Source: Prunus persica (taxonomy: Eukaryota > Streptophyta > Magnoliopsida > Rosales > Rosaceae). Taken from it: a stretch of 64,000 bases of DNA. The translations under genes were made by a program, and so were the position numbers. The notes under the pieces are model-generated. The model had not been told where the DNA came from and did no database searches. It saw nothing but the letters and a program-made list of their open reading frames with translations. Location: the NCBI RefSeq assembly GCF_000346465.2, contig NC_034014.1:20554367-20618366 (forward strand). Direction: 5' to 3'. Shown piece by piece: positions 1-11,556 of this stretch. Within the stretch, counting starts at the first letter, position 1, and the number at the start of each line of letters is the position of its first letter.

Positions 1-98
1 CAAGTACAAATTTATATGCATCAGAAACACATTCCAGCAAAGACACACACAAACAAATGCAGAGGGAGGAAAAGGGGAAAAGGAGAAAAGAGAGCAAC

Positions 99-602
99 CA
101 TTGTGTGTGTCTTTCCTGAGTTGGTTTGTCCATATGCAAATATAGAAACATTATATCCATCCAATGCTGATTGCACCAAAGGTTGAACATCACGGAAAAG
201 TTCAGCTGACAAACAAAAGTAAAAGATGTTTTAGCCAAAGACAACTTTAAAATAGGAGAGTATGTTTAATATTTCACCTAGCACAACCACAATAGGAAGG
301 TGAAAACAATGAAATAAGAAAGTTATGCTCACCTTGTCCAACATGAGGTCCATAAACTCTGTCAAGTTCGAAATCCTTCTTGGGGTTGGACAAGGCATCA
401 TCACCAGTATTTACACGGATGTTGTAGTCATCAGGATATTCAACAATTGAGGAACCTTCATCCTCAAATAATGGTCTTGCACGACAATATATCTTTATGT
501 TTCCTGGAATTAAAGGCTAGTTAGAAAATACAACCCCGTTGATCTTACAATTTAAAAGTGCTTATGTGTGGCATGCCTTTTTTTATGGGTATGAGTGACT
601 GT

Positions 603-667
<65 letters not shown>

Positions 668-1755
668 CCAAAAGGAGAAAACTCACAGAAGATGAGTACC
701 TTTGGCTGTCAATAAGTCATTGAACAACCTTCTCTTCTCATTGATCAGCGGGGAAATTCTAGCCTCAGTTTCAAGGGCAAATTGATCTGGCATTTTTATG
801 TAGACAAGTTTTCAAATCCATTAAGATAACCCAGAACATAAAAAAACCTTACAAAAAGTTACGCTGGGGTGAAGGACATTAAGTTTTCTTGAACTAACTA
901 ATCTTAAAGTGCAAATACATCACAAAAGAAAAAGAAAAAAGTAGTTTTATTTTGTTGCAATGTAACATCAAACCTTGTACCCATGTCAAAAAATATCACT
1001 CATCTTGAATTTAGACAAAAGTCCCATACCACCCACTTCAGAAATCCATTAAACCGACTAACGCACAATCAAACAGCATAACCAAATCTCTTACCTAGCT
1101 TTCGGGTTTTATTGGCAAGAACACCAAGATAACGTGTAACTCTTTCGAGTTTGGCATTAGAGTACTCGTGCAACTCACTTGCTTCTTGTCTCAACTCCAA
1201 GTAATCTTCTCTAGCAAGCTGTCCAAAAAGAAATGTTGTAGCAGACCTCCTAAACCCAACATAATCTTCACATAAAAACAGTAAAATAACTTCAAAAGGC
1301 TCCAGAACAGATGCAACCACTTATTCTCACTAATACAATCTCTCACATTATGCAAAAAGCGTTCACATTCTCCAAGCCAAATTATCATAATTTCAAAATG
1401 CATTTCCAACAACACACACTCTTGAACCACAAACCACGGACTTTAACACTGATTCAGCTCAAAACTCCATTAATCACAGCCTCATACCCTAACTACCAAA
1501 AACCAAAATCAAACATCGCATTACCTTAACTTGGTCCTTGAGTTTCTGGAGCTTAGAAGTCACAGAGTGGTTGGAGAACTCAGACTGAGCCAAAGCCGAG
1601 GCAGCAGAGATCGAGTACCTCCGAACTAAAGGCGCACCAGGCTTGTAATCGTCATGGTCGAAGCTCGAAGCCGTCGACGACGAAGAAGACAACTTCCTCG
1701 GTTCAAAGCCACTGACCTCCCAGTTCCACCTATTGTTGTTCCTCTGCTCCGCCAT
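99..1755 (-). CDS. KAC1: Kinesin-14 of the KAC (chloroplast actin-based movement) type, N-terminal 240 residues
   Basis: Five exons are visible: 1755-1525, 1218-1095, 786-700, 503-333 and 205-99. Every intron has GT-AG ends and the phases add up to 240 open codons. The ATG at 1755 opens [21 protein letters not shown], followed by RRYSISAAS, a short coiled stretch (LQKLKDQVK), [28 protein letters not shown], and then the start of the motor domain with [14 protein letters not shown], the kinesin ATP-binding P-loop. From memory of the family, this N-terminal order is that of KAC1/KAC2 (KIN-14A/B), which anchor chloroplasts and drive their actin-based movement in the cytoplasm. Most of the motor and the C-terminal part lie beyond position 1. 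The exon 5 donor (ATG followed by GTTGCT) is weak but keeps the frame. An upstream in-frame ATG at 1824 is possible; 1755 fits the family start better. Confidence 0.9.
601..665. repeat. Compound (GT)n(GA)n microsatellite
   Basis: About 27 bases of GT repeat pass directly into about 38 bases of GA repeat, inside the kinesin intron between the exons ending at 503 and beginning at 700. Likely length-polymorphic. Confidence 0.95.
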
Positions 1756-3596
1756 TGCCGTCTCCCACACAAACGTAGCCCCAAAGTTTGAAAACCCAAA
1801 ATTCAAAACCCCAAAAGAAGCCAAAATTGCTTCTCAGTGGCTCTGGCTTGGGCTCTGTGGACCTAGAGAATAGGGATCATCTAATTTCAGCCATTTTCTT
1901 TAAATGTTTTGCTTTTGGGATATATAAATGGAGTGAAGGCACAGGTATGTATGTCTGTACTTTACTGCCTTGTGGTTGGGCTGGGAACGACGTCGTTTGG
2001 ACATTTTGGGGAACACTTCTCGGCTTTTTGAGTCACAAAATTTTTGCGCTCGTTATTACTTCACACCTCGCTCTCAGATGGGGTTGCCTTCGATTGTAGA
2101 CTTGCAGTTTTTAGATAAGGCAGCGCACGTGACTGTGCGTGCGGATTGTTCAGAACTTCCTTGTTGGGTCTGAGAATTTGACTTTTCACCAACTGTTAGT
2201 TTCTAGCCCGAGTCTTCGAATATTTGGTCCTAAAATGTTAAATTCTTTGGGGTTTTAATTGAGAAAATGCCACCTTTATGTGTAACATTATGTACCACTT
2301 TGTATGGATGGGGCTCTACTTGTATTATAGCGGTACTTTCTATTAATATCATCATCAATTTAAGGAGTAAAACGGTCAATTCATATACAAATAACCAATA
2401 AAATTATCTATTTATTTTAACGACAAAATTGATTGAATGACCAAATTGTCACGAGTAACACAATTGAAGGACACTCGGGTATAAATTGAAGGACGATTAC
2501 AATTAAAAACCCTTTTTAAAAATTTAAATGGTACATTTTATTTTATTTTATTTTACTGGGGATAAAAAGTAAAAGAATGAAAAAACAAAAACAAGTGGAT
2601 TTGCATAATGCACTTGTGTGGTGGTGGGTCATTTGGCTTGAAAGACCCGCCCAGCTCAATTCAAAATTTGCTGTTTTGGTCCTTGTTTGCTCTTTATACC
2701 CAATAGTAATGATGATGGAACACTTGGGGCTTGGTGGTATTTGGCCCACACCATAGACAAATTCGATAATAATAATAATCAATCCTGCAAATGTACAGAT
2801 TAATCAAACCCAAGTTGCTATGATATTTTAAGTAAATTATGCCTTTGATAAATAATATATATATATATATAGTTTATGATTCTATTAGATGGACAATTAT
2901 GTAGAGCGCAAATGACTTGAACTTGAAACAAGCGTGCATGAAAGCATAATGAACATAGTGAAATAAGCGTAATTCTCACTTATTTTACCTAATTTTCACT
3001 TAATAATTCCATGCAAATTATTTTAGAGATTAATTTTTTATTTTTTGGTTGAATTGGAAAAACAAGGCTGAATAACATAAAGCAAAGCAAACTAGCCCAA
3101 TGGGTTCGTTATATTGTAATATTTCAGAAATTTAATTTTTTGTAATAGTAGAGATGTTTTTCTCTCCTATTTTTTATGTCTGGAGATTCGAACATAAAAC
3201 TACTAATCTGAACATCAAAATATTTTTAAACTGGACTAGAGCCCATTAGCATCTCTCTCATACCGTTTGCACATGCCATATTTCTTTAATATTTTAAAAA
3301 AATATTTATGGATAGTTATGGATCTTCTATCAGTTGGGCTTTGTATATGGGCCATATTGAAAATATAGTACATTTACTAAAGTGGTGCCAGCGAAGGGAC
3401 AGTTCTCACAGAGGATCAAGTCCAAAATGTCTAGGGCCCGTTTGATGGGCCTCGGACCGATTTCTACCAAAAAAGAATTTCATCCTTTGTCTTGTTTTGG
3501 TGATTCTTTTTTATTCTTGGTTACACAATAATTAGCTGGTTTTACACAATAATTTCTTTTTTTTACCGTTGGGATTTAACAAAACAATCTCAACTG
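1756..3596. other. Intergenic region upstream of the kinesin gene
   Basis: About 1.8 kb with no supportable gene. The first few hundred bases must hold the promoter of the leftward kinesin gene, but no clear TATA box was identified. A short (TA)n run lies near 2857-2871. The rest is AT-rich, with stops in all frames at short spacing. Confidence 0.6.
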
Positions 3597-3755
3597 TAAG
3601 AGCTTCTCCAGCGCAGGAGTTTGGCCCGGGCAACAGGCCCCAATCAGCCCAAGTCTCGCTCCAGCGCAGCCAAAGCAGCTCGGGCAAGCTGCGGGTCCCA
3701 CAAGCCCGGGCAGGCCCAAGGGCGAAAATAGACTGGGCTCGAGCCCGAGTTCTGG

Positions 3756-3805
3756 TGACGTCAGCGCTGACATCACGACGACGTCTGACGTCAGCGCTGA
3801 CGTCA
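3756..3805. promoter_or_regulatory. Twin TGACGTCA palindromes near the left end of the Harbinger element
   Basis: TGACGTCAGCGCTGACGTCA at 3786-3805 is a perfect 20-bp palindrome containing two TGACGTCA sites. The same block with one mismatch lies at 3756-3775. TGACG is the core bound by plant TGA/bZIP factors (established knowledge). The block sits 0.43 kb upstream of the Myb-like ORF. It could be promoter sequence or a binding site for the element's own Myb/transposase proteins; the sequence cannot separate these. Confidence 0.5.
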
Positions 3806-4231
3806 CCACCAACGGTAACCTGCCATGTGTCAACACCAGGTGGCTCCGATTGGATTTTTTTCCGAAATCCTACGGTTCTCATTTTTTTGGCCAAAAAAAT
3901 TTTAAAAAAATCCGAAAAAATTCTGAAATTTTTTTTAAAAAAATACCAAAAAAGTATGTATTTTTTCCCTATAAATACATAACCATTTTATCTACTTTCA
4001 ACACCAAATCTTCATACAATTTCTTCTCCATACAATATTTTCTACTGTCCACTCACATAATTCATTTTCCACACCAAATTTCCATACAAACTCATCTCCT
4101 TCCAATATTTTTTACTCTCTACTCATATTTTCCACTTTCCACACCAATTCCATACAAACTCTTCTCCTTCCAATATTTTTTACTATCCACTCACATTTTT
4201 GTACTACTTTCCATTTGTAGAAAATAAACAA

Positions 4232-5405
4232 ATGGTATCTTCTGTCGAAATCGGAGGCTCGTGGTCAACCCAGGAAGATATTGCATTGTGCGAGTCTTGG
4301 GTGAACGTTAGTCATGACCCTATCACGGGCAATGAGATGAAGTTCCATCATATGTGGAGCAAAATTCATGGAGAATTTTGTCAAAGATCGGGTTCCATTC
4401 GGACCGAAATGGCTTTGTCTAGTAGATGGAAACTTCTAAACAAAGAGTTAGGGAAATGGAGAAATGCCTTGACAAAAGCAAGGGAGAACATTCGGAGCGG
4501 TGCGAATCTTTCCGATGAGGTAAAATATTTTTAATTGCCATTTTAATCAATTTAATGTAACTTTTTTTTTATTGCATATTCTATTTCTTTTTGTTGCACA
4601 ATGTTTGTTTTATTTTTGCATTTCCTAATTGGCTTTATTTATTTACATAATCAATTTTATTCTTGCATTTCAAAATAGTTTATAATTTCATGCATAATCT
4701 TTATTTTTGTTTTTGCATTTTCAATTTGTCTATATTTATTTACATAATCAATTTTATTCTTGCATTTCAAAATAGTTTATAATTTCTTGCATTGTATATT
4801 TTTTTAATGCACTTCCAATTATTTATTTTGAATAGATTATACAAGCACAAATGTGGTTCGGTGCCACGGGGCAAGGGAAAAAAAGTTTTGTGCATTTCCA
4901 ATATTAGGAAATTGTCAAGGATTGTTCCAGATTCAAAATTATTCCTACCGCACCCCCGGTTGTGTTGCATGAGACACCGCTCCACGAATCGCCATCAACC
5001 GATTCGCCATTGGACTCCCCAATGGAAACGGAGTCACCACTCCCACGTCCGCCGAGACCTATTGGGAGAAAGGCGGCAAAGGCCAAGAGAGGGGCCACTT
5101 CGAACATTGATTGTGTTCAAATATTCGAGCAAATAGCTAAGAACAACTCTCTAAGATTTGAGAGAGACTTGAGGAGAGATGAAGCGGACAAGGCACGATT
5201 GGAAGCCTTTGCAATTGAAAAGCAACATGCAAAAGAAAAAGACGACGATGACAGAGAGATGAAAATCATGGCCATGGATACGAGCCATATGTCTCCTGAA
5301 ACAAAGGCCTATTGGAAGCATAAACGAAGGGATGTGATGAGAAGAAAACTTTTCCATGACGACGGACCTAGCAATACGGATTGGCTAAATGATGAAAACC
5401 ATTAG
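4232..5405 (+). pseudogene. Harbinger Myb/SANT-like accessory ORF, one premature stop
   Basis: Exon 1 (4232-4519) begins MVSSVEIGGSWSTQEDIALC and holds a trihelix/SANT-like domain (WSTQED, CESWVNVSHDP, MWSKIHGEF, SRWKLLNKELGKW). An intron with GT and AG ends (4520-4835) joins exon 2 (4836-5405), which runs through a proline-rich linker (SPLPRPPRPIGRK) into a charged helical tail (QHAKEKDDDDREMKIM) and stops at 5403-5405. In this family the partner protein binds the element ends and helps import the transposase. Exon 2 carries an in-frame TAG at 4905-4907, where the family has a tryptophan-containing segment just before EIVKDCSRF. All other codons are open, so the lesion looks recent or allelic. 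Such ORFs are often mislabelled as glutathione S-transferase T3-like in plant annotations. Confidence 0.82.
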
Positions 5406-5709
5406 ATTGTATTGTTGTATTTTTTTATAATTGTTGTATTTTTTTTTTAAATTGTTGTATTATCCTTTAATTTGTTGTATTGTTTCTTTTTTATTCAATC
5501 AAAAAAGCATTCAATAATTGGACTATTTATTAAAAACATTTGAGCATTCCTCACAAAGATTAATTAAAAATAAACCTTCATTTATTGCAAACAACACACA
5601 AAACAAACCATACATAAAAGCATAATAATAAAAAAGACCTCGCAATAATTCCACAAAACACCACACACAAAAACAAAGCATAATTCCAAACAAAGCACGA
5701 ATCTAGCCT

Positions 5710-7050
5710 TCATCCATTGTGATTGCCTTTCATCTGCCACAAGTGCTCGATCAAGTCAACTTGACGTCTTTCGTGAACATATGAAGATTGCATTTCTTGA
5801 TAACGATCAATCATGAGGTTGTTGAATCGACCATCCTGAAGTAACGGTTCGGGCTCCATTGGTAGTCCATTTGGTCCCATCGGCCTTTCATATATTCTTG
5901 TCAACGCCGTGTTCATAGGATCGGGTTCAAATACCTCTGGAGCATCGTAGTCATACTCATCCTCCACAATCATATTGTGGAGGATGATGCAAGTCATCAT
6001 AATACTCCTCAGCACCTCCTCGTCTAGCATCCAAGCAGCACCCCTGATAATTGTCCAACGACCTTGCAAGATACCGAAACACCTTTCCACGTCTTTCCTG
6101 TAACCTTCTTGAAAGGAAGCAAAGCTTCTTTCCTTCTCGGATTGGGGATTCGGAATTGTTTTCACGAATGTCGTCCACCTAGGATAAATTCCGTCGGCAA
6201 GGTAGTACGCACCAGAGTATACAGTATTGTTGATTTGGTATGTGACCTGAGGGGAATGACCTCGCAATACCTCGTCGAACACCGGGGATTGACCAAGGAC
6301 ATTGAGGTCATTCTGAGATCCGGCAACCCCGAAAAAGGCATGCCAAACCCAAGTGTCGAATGAAGCTACGGCCTCCAAAATGATACTTTTTTGGCCCTTC
6401 CGATTCCCATACTCTCCTTGCCACGCAGTAGAACAATTCTTCCACTGCCAATGCATGCAATCGATGCTTCCGATCATTCCTGGGAAACCTCGAGCCTCGC
6501 CTTTTTGTACAAGCCTTTGCAGGTCCCTCGGAGTGGGTTTGCGAAGGTACTCCATCGTGTACAAATTTTCCACTACATCACAGAATCTCACTAAGCACTC
6601 TAGGATAGTAGATTTTCCCATCCTTGCAATCTCATCCATCTGCTCTGCAGATGCCCCATAAGCAAGCATCCGTAAAGCAGCTATAAGTTTTTGCTCCGGG
6701 ATAAGACCCAAAACTCCAACAGCATCATGCTTTTGAATGAAGTATGTGTCGTAATTACAAATATCATGTAGCTGCATTCTATATCTCTCTCGAAACTTAT
6801 GAGCAGGATAAACCGAATTTGGGATAAAGTAATCCTCCAAGAGATTCTTACCCCGAGACTCTCTGCGTCTGTCCACATTCGGGGCACGACGACGATGGTG
6901 TTGGCTTGATTGATTCATCATACACACCGCCACTACTTCAAGCATTTCTTCCTCTTCTTCATCGGCGTCCCGATCTTCTTCCTCACGTCTACGCCGGATT
7001 TCTTCCCATTCTTTATGTTGCCTCTCCAACACCCTCCTGAAGTTTGACAT
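5710..7050 (-). CDS. PIF/Harbinger DDE transposase (HARBI1/DDE_Tnp_4 family), 446 aa
   Basis: A single open frame from ATG 7050 to 5710. The N-terminus is highly acidic and arginine-rich (HKEWEEIRRRREEEDRDADE), followed by a helix-turn-helix-like region (AYGASAEQMDEIARMGKSTI). The catalytic core follows: MIGSIDCMHWQWKNCS (first Asp), GSQNDLNVL, YYLADGIYPRW (second Asp) and YRKDVERCFGILQGRW (Glu), the order expected for the HARBI1-like nuclease fold. It would cut at TIRs and insert into TAA/TTA sites. Length is normal and no frameshift or stop is visible, so the protein could be active. It is transcribed from the right end, converging on the Myb-like gene with a 304-bp gap between the stop codons. 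Confidence 0.95.
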   Translation of the reverse strand: MSNFRRVLERQHKEWEEIRRRREEEDRDADEEEEEMLEVVAVCMMNQSSQHHRRRAPNVDRRRESRGKNLLEDYFIPNSVYPAHKFRERYRMQLHDICNYDTYFIQKHDAVGVLGLIPEQKLIAALRMLAYGASAEQMDEIARMGKSTILECLVRFCDVVENLYTMEYLRKPTPRDLQRLVQKGEARGFPGMIGSIDCMHWQWKNCSTAWQGEYGNRKGQKSIILEAVASFDTWVWHAFFGVAGSQNDLNVLGQSPVFDEVLRGHSPQVTYQINNTVYSGAYYLADGIYPRWTTFVKTIPNPQSEKERSFASFQEGYRKDVERCFGILQGRWTIIRGAAWMLDEEVLRSIMMTCIILHNMIVEDEYDYDAPEVFEPDPMNTALTRIYERPMGPNGLPMEPEPLLQDGRFNNLMIDRYQEMQSSYVHERRQVDLIEHLWQMKGNHNG

Positions 7051-7145
7051 TGAGACTATAATGTGTTTTGTAAAATCTGAGAAATGAAGGAATATATCAG
7101 AGATGGTGTGAGAGGAGTGGTGTTGATAGTGTAGTTTTATAGAGG

Positions 7146-7460
7146 GATTCAGAAGATAGAGATGACACGTGGCACAATTTTAGAGGGTGAAAATCTTATC
7201 TGAAATCTGAGATCACTATTTGTAAAAAAATATCTGAAAATCTTATTAGACATGGGACACGTGGCACAATTTTAGAGGGTGAAAATCTTATCTGAAATAT
7301 GAGATTATAATTTTTTTAAAATATCTGAAAATCTTATCTGACATGGGACACGTGGCACAATTTTAGAGGGTGGAAATTTTATCGGAAATCTGAGATTATA
7401 ATTTTTATTAATGAATATCCGAAAATTTTATCTGGAATAAGACACGTGGCAACCGGGATT
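7146..7460. repeat. Four tandem G-box-containing repeats upstream of the transposase
   Basis: Three close copies and one diverged copy of a roughly 92-bp unit, each opening with GACACGTGGCA and the first three continuing CAATTTTAGAGGGTG. The CACGTG cores are at 7166, 7258, 7349 and 7443, spaced 92, 91 and 94 bp. They lie 115-400 bp upstream of the transposase ATG (7050, minus strand), so promoter function is plausible. ACACGTGGC is the classic G-box/ABRE core recognised by plant bZIP and bHLH factors. Confidence 0.75.
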
Positions 7461-7620
7461 CTCATCCGAAAATCTTATCCGAAAATTTAATTACAAAAGA
7501 TTATCAAAATTAATGATTTAAAGTATAAAAAAATAGGAAATAAAGTACAATGAATAGTAATTGTCTTAGACTTGCCCTAGACTTTGCCCTTGTGGGTGGA
7601 ACCACAAATGGCAAGGCTGA

Positions 7621-7640
7621 CACTATTCACGTGAATAGTG
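7621..7640. promoter_or_regulatory. Perfect 20-bp palindrome with a CACGTG centre near the right TIR
   Basis: CACTATTCACGTGAATAGTG is its own reverse complement. It lies 53-72 bp inside the right end of the Harbinger element, mirroring the palindrome near the left end. It may be a subterminal transposase/Myb binding site or a fifth G-box. Function is inferred only. Confidence 0.45.
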
Positions 7641-8267
7641 GCAGCCCTTACTTGCCCTTGCCTTAGACTTTGCCCTCATGAGTGGAGTTGCTCTAAAAGA
7701 AAATTAATCTGCCCAAATTTAAATCCAATAGTAAAATTAGTAGAATTAATTATTCTAGATCAAATTAATTCGAAAAATGAAATCAATATATGTGCCTTTT
7801 TTTTTAATGGTTAAAGTTTTTTCGTTTTTGTGTGCATGAGTTGAAGGCACACACACAAACTGAACAGAAGTACGGCACCAGAAAAGCCATTGCTGCCTGC
7901 CAATACTAATGAGTTGGGTTGGGAAGGCAGCCAACCCAAGAAACCAGAAAAGAGGCATGATTAATTATTAAAGTAAAAATAAAGGAGAAAGAAATTAGTG
8001 GTGTGAATCACATACACCGTGCGGTGTGATTGAGGAGGTGAGGGAGGGGACATGCTTGGCCAGGTTTAGGTGTAGAGGCCAGTCACCATCGCTCACTGGT
8101 TTCTCCGTAAAAAGCTAACATAGCAACACAGACAATCTCGAAACCCACCGACCACAGGTCACATCAGCAGTATGGGCATTGGGCAAATTATCCTGTACGT
8201 GTGTGTCTTCATTATCAATCACCTAACAACCACCACCACCACCATCCCAATAAATGATGATAAAAAT

Positions 8268-8449
8268 CAATCTCGATTTCTTGGACCACAGGAGTCCAAG
8301 AGATTGTAGTCACCCACCGTTGGATAATAATTCAATGGTTGAAATTTTTTTTTTAAATGAGTGCAAGAGTGAGTAAACCGTTGAATTTACATCCAACGGT
8401 GAGTTACCATAAATCTCTTAGACTCCTGTAGTCTAAGAAATCAGGACTG
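8268..8449. mobile_element. Mutator-type MITE (182 bp) with long inverted repeats
   Basis: The arms of about 70 bp are inverted copies of each other (left begins CAATCTCGATTTCTTGG; right, read inward, CAGTCCTGATTTCTTAG). The element is flanked by an exact 10-bp duplication, TGATAAAAAT, at 8258-8267 and 8450-8459. Long TIRs plus a 9-11-bp target duplication are the signature of Mutator-like elements. No coding capacity. Confidence 0.85.
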
Positions 8450-8459
8450 TGATAAAAAT

Positions 8460-10860
8460 ATATTAATTTTAAAAATATATATATAAAAACTCTACTTTTA
8501 CGATCACAACCACAAGTTTCTATTTTGTTTCGACCACAAAAAAAAAAAGTTTTTATTTTATCATATTTGTGGTTGCAAAATTCCTTGCTAATTAATTATT
8601 TAACAATGATTTTGGAATGAAATCTCAACACCCTACATATTTATACTCATGAGTTGCTTTAGAGGTTCAGTCATATAGGGTTGTGTGGGCATATATTGAG
8701 ATTATGTTTAATTGTACTTATGTGGACTAGTAGTTGTTGGTGCGACTTTTATCCCACTTTAGTTTGCTTTTATAGCGTGTTATTTTGTTGCTCTCTTGGA
8801 TTTGGTGCTTTGACTGTCATGTTGATGTCTTAATTTGCATTATTGAAGAATTTGTAATGAAGTTGTTCTTTGATAAATAAATAAAAAGTGTTTTTTGAAC
8901 GTTCTTAAAAGTCTCATTTTAGTTCATAAGTTCTCAAATCAAATAATGTGACCCTTCATTTTTTGGTGTGCACATTCATTTGGTTCATGATATTGTTTTC
9001 TAACAAAGCTTTCGAGAAAATTGGTTATGTGTTACCATTTGACCAACGTGAGTTTGGTTCATAAGAAATGGGGCTTGAGAATGATTTCTCATATTTGGTA
9101 AGTCCATGCATGAAATAGTTGCTTTGCACATGGGAAAATATGGGGAAAATGAAAGCTTTCACTGCCCTTGGGTTTCATTTTCCCTACCTGTGAGAAACTA
9201 AGATCAGCATTAAATGCACCTTTCTCATGACACAAAAATAATTTAGAATTACAATATAATATTATATGTATTTTTTATATATAATTTAATATGAATATAA
9301 TTAAAAAATTAAATAAATTTTGTTTTACATTCCTACGCCAACCAAATATGAGGAAAGAAATAAGGTAGTATTTCCTAGTTATTTTCTCATCAAATCTTTT
9401 TCTTGAACCAAACAAAGCCTAAAGGGATACGTAATTAAAATATAGCTCATTTCAGTCCCACAACTCACGTTTTGCTCAACTATGCTATATGCTCTCCAAT
9501 TAAGGTTTCACATTTGAGTTAATTACAAAACTGCCCCATCAACTGTCTTTAAGGTTTTTTGGTCCCAAGTTAGTCCTTGGATGTGTATTTAATAAGCAGA
9601 AGTAATGACTTTTGTCCAAAAATAGAAAAGAAAAAAGACGCGGGTATGTGACATAAATTGTGACATCCATTTCAACCAAATTCAAACTCAAAACTTGGTT
9701 TACACTAACGACGGGATCCTTCCCCAAAACTTTCTACAATAAGTCCCGTTCGGTAATATTTTACGGCCCATTTTCGTCGTTCTCGGTTCCTCTCCTTGCG
9801 CTCTCTGTGCGCGCCTCAACGCCCCCATCCTCCCTGCCCAATCACGTCTGCACTCTCGGCATCAACACTGTGCACCATTGCCCCAGTCCATCATCGTGGT
9901 AATCGTTCCCCTAACTTAGGGACTGGTTCGTTGACTGTCGTCCTTTCCCCTTCTTGCTGTTTGGTGGGTTGTCTATTGTTTTGGTATGTCTACGTCTGTG
10001 GTTGATATTGAGCAATCCTTTGGTAGCAGCCTGGTACTCACGCCTCGTGAATAGGCCGGCTTGGTTTTGGTTCTTCTGACGTTGCAGACACTTTTGTTGG
10101 TTTTATCTATATTGTCTTGTAGCTCAAGTTCTTACAGATCAACCCGTCAATCATGATGACTTGACTTTATTAAAACCTTTATGCAACTTTGGAAAGGTTC
10201 TGCTGATGTCTCTATTAAACAAATTGGTTTCAACAGCTTCCTACAATTAATTGGACATTCTTCATTGTTTGCGGGCACAAATCAAACTCATAACTCACTT
10301 TAGCCGCGTTCTATTATGTGAATGTCAAATACTGTAACCTGAAAAGATGAGAAAGACATTGATGAATGGAGAAAATGCTTTAGAATGATTCTAATTAGGG
10401 GCATATTGCATGTGATAAATTATATATATTCAAGATGAGATGAGGGGGCGTGGGGACTACCATGACAGAAACACTTGCTCATCAACGATTTTAAACCATT
10501 TTTACCAATTTAGTTTAAAAAAATAGTGAGAGAGTATATCTCGCACGATGAACTAGCTTTTGGTTTAGTTATATTTGTGTTTATCTAGTTAGATGAGATT
10601 TTAAGTTCGACTCACATGACATAATTTGTGTGTGTGAGAAATCTCTTTTCCCTTTAGTTTGTACCATTACGTATACTAAGAAAATATATATCCAAATTGA
10701 GCTCAATGCTTCCCTGCACTGCACCTCAACATTTCAGTTTTTCACACCATCGGTTAGACCTTTTTTAAAGTAACCAAAGGGCAAAAAAATAGTAACCAAA
10801 GGGCGAGGACGTGGAAAACAGCCAGTAGTTTGCTTCACCATAAAAAGGACCTTCCTTTTC
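8460..10860. other. Intergenic region upstream of the MADS-box gene
   Basis: 2.4 kb without a supportable gene. The stretch 9048-9420 looks like a weak inverted repeat (GTTTGGTTCA near both ends) and may be an old MITE, but no target duplication was found. The stretch 9750-9990 is GC-richer with short open frames and no recognised domain. Confidence 0.5.
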
Positions 10861-11556
10861 CACACTTCCACAAACATTCCCTCTCTCTATAATTTTTTGT
10901 CTCTCTCTCTCTCCCAATCTCATTGGTGGCCTTGAAGTTTCACAGAACACTAAACCCCAGATTTACTCAGACTGGTAAGTAAATCATTAAATACAAAGCA
11001 AATAAAAACTTAAAAAAGCACCAAACAGATCCCCTTTTTACCTAATAATCTAGAAGCCCCTCCCCTAGCTTATCCTGAGAAATTGTTTCTTTTCTCCAAT
11101 TGGTTGGTATATTTTTTATTTTCTGAGCCTTGTTGGTGTTGAAAAAGCTCTCTCTGGATCTAAGAATCTAGAGATGGAGATAGGTGATGGGTCTCTTTCT
11201 CTCTAAAATTTTGCATTTCATTTCATTGCATATTTAGGGTTTGCCTTTGCCCCCAGAGATTCTTGGCTAAATTTGGCAAAATGCCGCCATATCTCGCACC
11301 GGACCTGTCCCTCTCCAATTAGCCTTCGTTCCTTTTGCTTCTAATTTCTTTGCCTTTTCTGGTTAGTTTCTTGCTGATTATATTCTCTGACTGAAGATAA
11401 CTAAACCCTAAAGAAGAAAGCAAAATATTCCATTCCAAACAAAGTTAAGAGTTTTCTTTCTATAATATATCATTCTCCTTTTTTCACAAGCTTGCAGAAG
11501 CAGCAGAAGAAGCAGAAGAAGCAGAAGAAGCAGAAGCAGAAGAAGAAGATCGATCG
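10838..11556 (+). promoter_or_regulatory. SVP promoter edge and 5' UTR with a leader intron
   Basis: A TATA-like CCATAAAAAGG lies at 10838-10848, followed by a pyrimidine-rich (CT)n leader around 10878-10917. A good donor (CTG before GTAAGT) at 10974/10975 and an acceptor (CTTGCAG) ending at 11497 define a likely 5' UTR intron. The second leader exon is a purine-rich GAAGCA repeat (11498-11556) running into the ATG. The transcription start itself is not determined. Confidence 0.5.

Larger units (their letters stand above)
3600..7693. mobile_element. PIF/Harbinger DNA transposon, full length (4.09 kb)
   Basis: The ends are imperfect inverted repeats (left GAGCTTCTCCAGC, right read inward GAGCAACTCCACT) flanked by the 3-bp TAA target duplication typical of this superfamily (3597-3599 and 7694-7696). 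Inside are the two standard genes of the family in convergent order: a Myb/SANT-like ORF on the plus strand (4232-5405) and a DDE transposase on the minus strand (5710-7050). The terminal 0.6 kb on each side is non-coding and carries palindromes and repeats, listed separately. The transposase is open, while the Myb-like ORF has one stop, so this copy may depend on another copy for that protein. Confidence 0.92.

Noticed and set aside
3569..3982. 137-codon open frame across the left end of the Harbinger element
   Set aside because: It spans the TIR boundary and the palindromic block and has no recognisable domain.
9660..10005. Candidate short genes in the GC-richer stretch upstream of SVP
   Set aside because: The frames are under 85 codons, overlap each other, and show no motif or splice context.
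10878..10950. Possible small gene on the minus strand over the (CT)n leader
   Set aside because: Better explained as the pyrimidine-rich 5' UTR of SVP.
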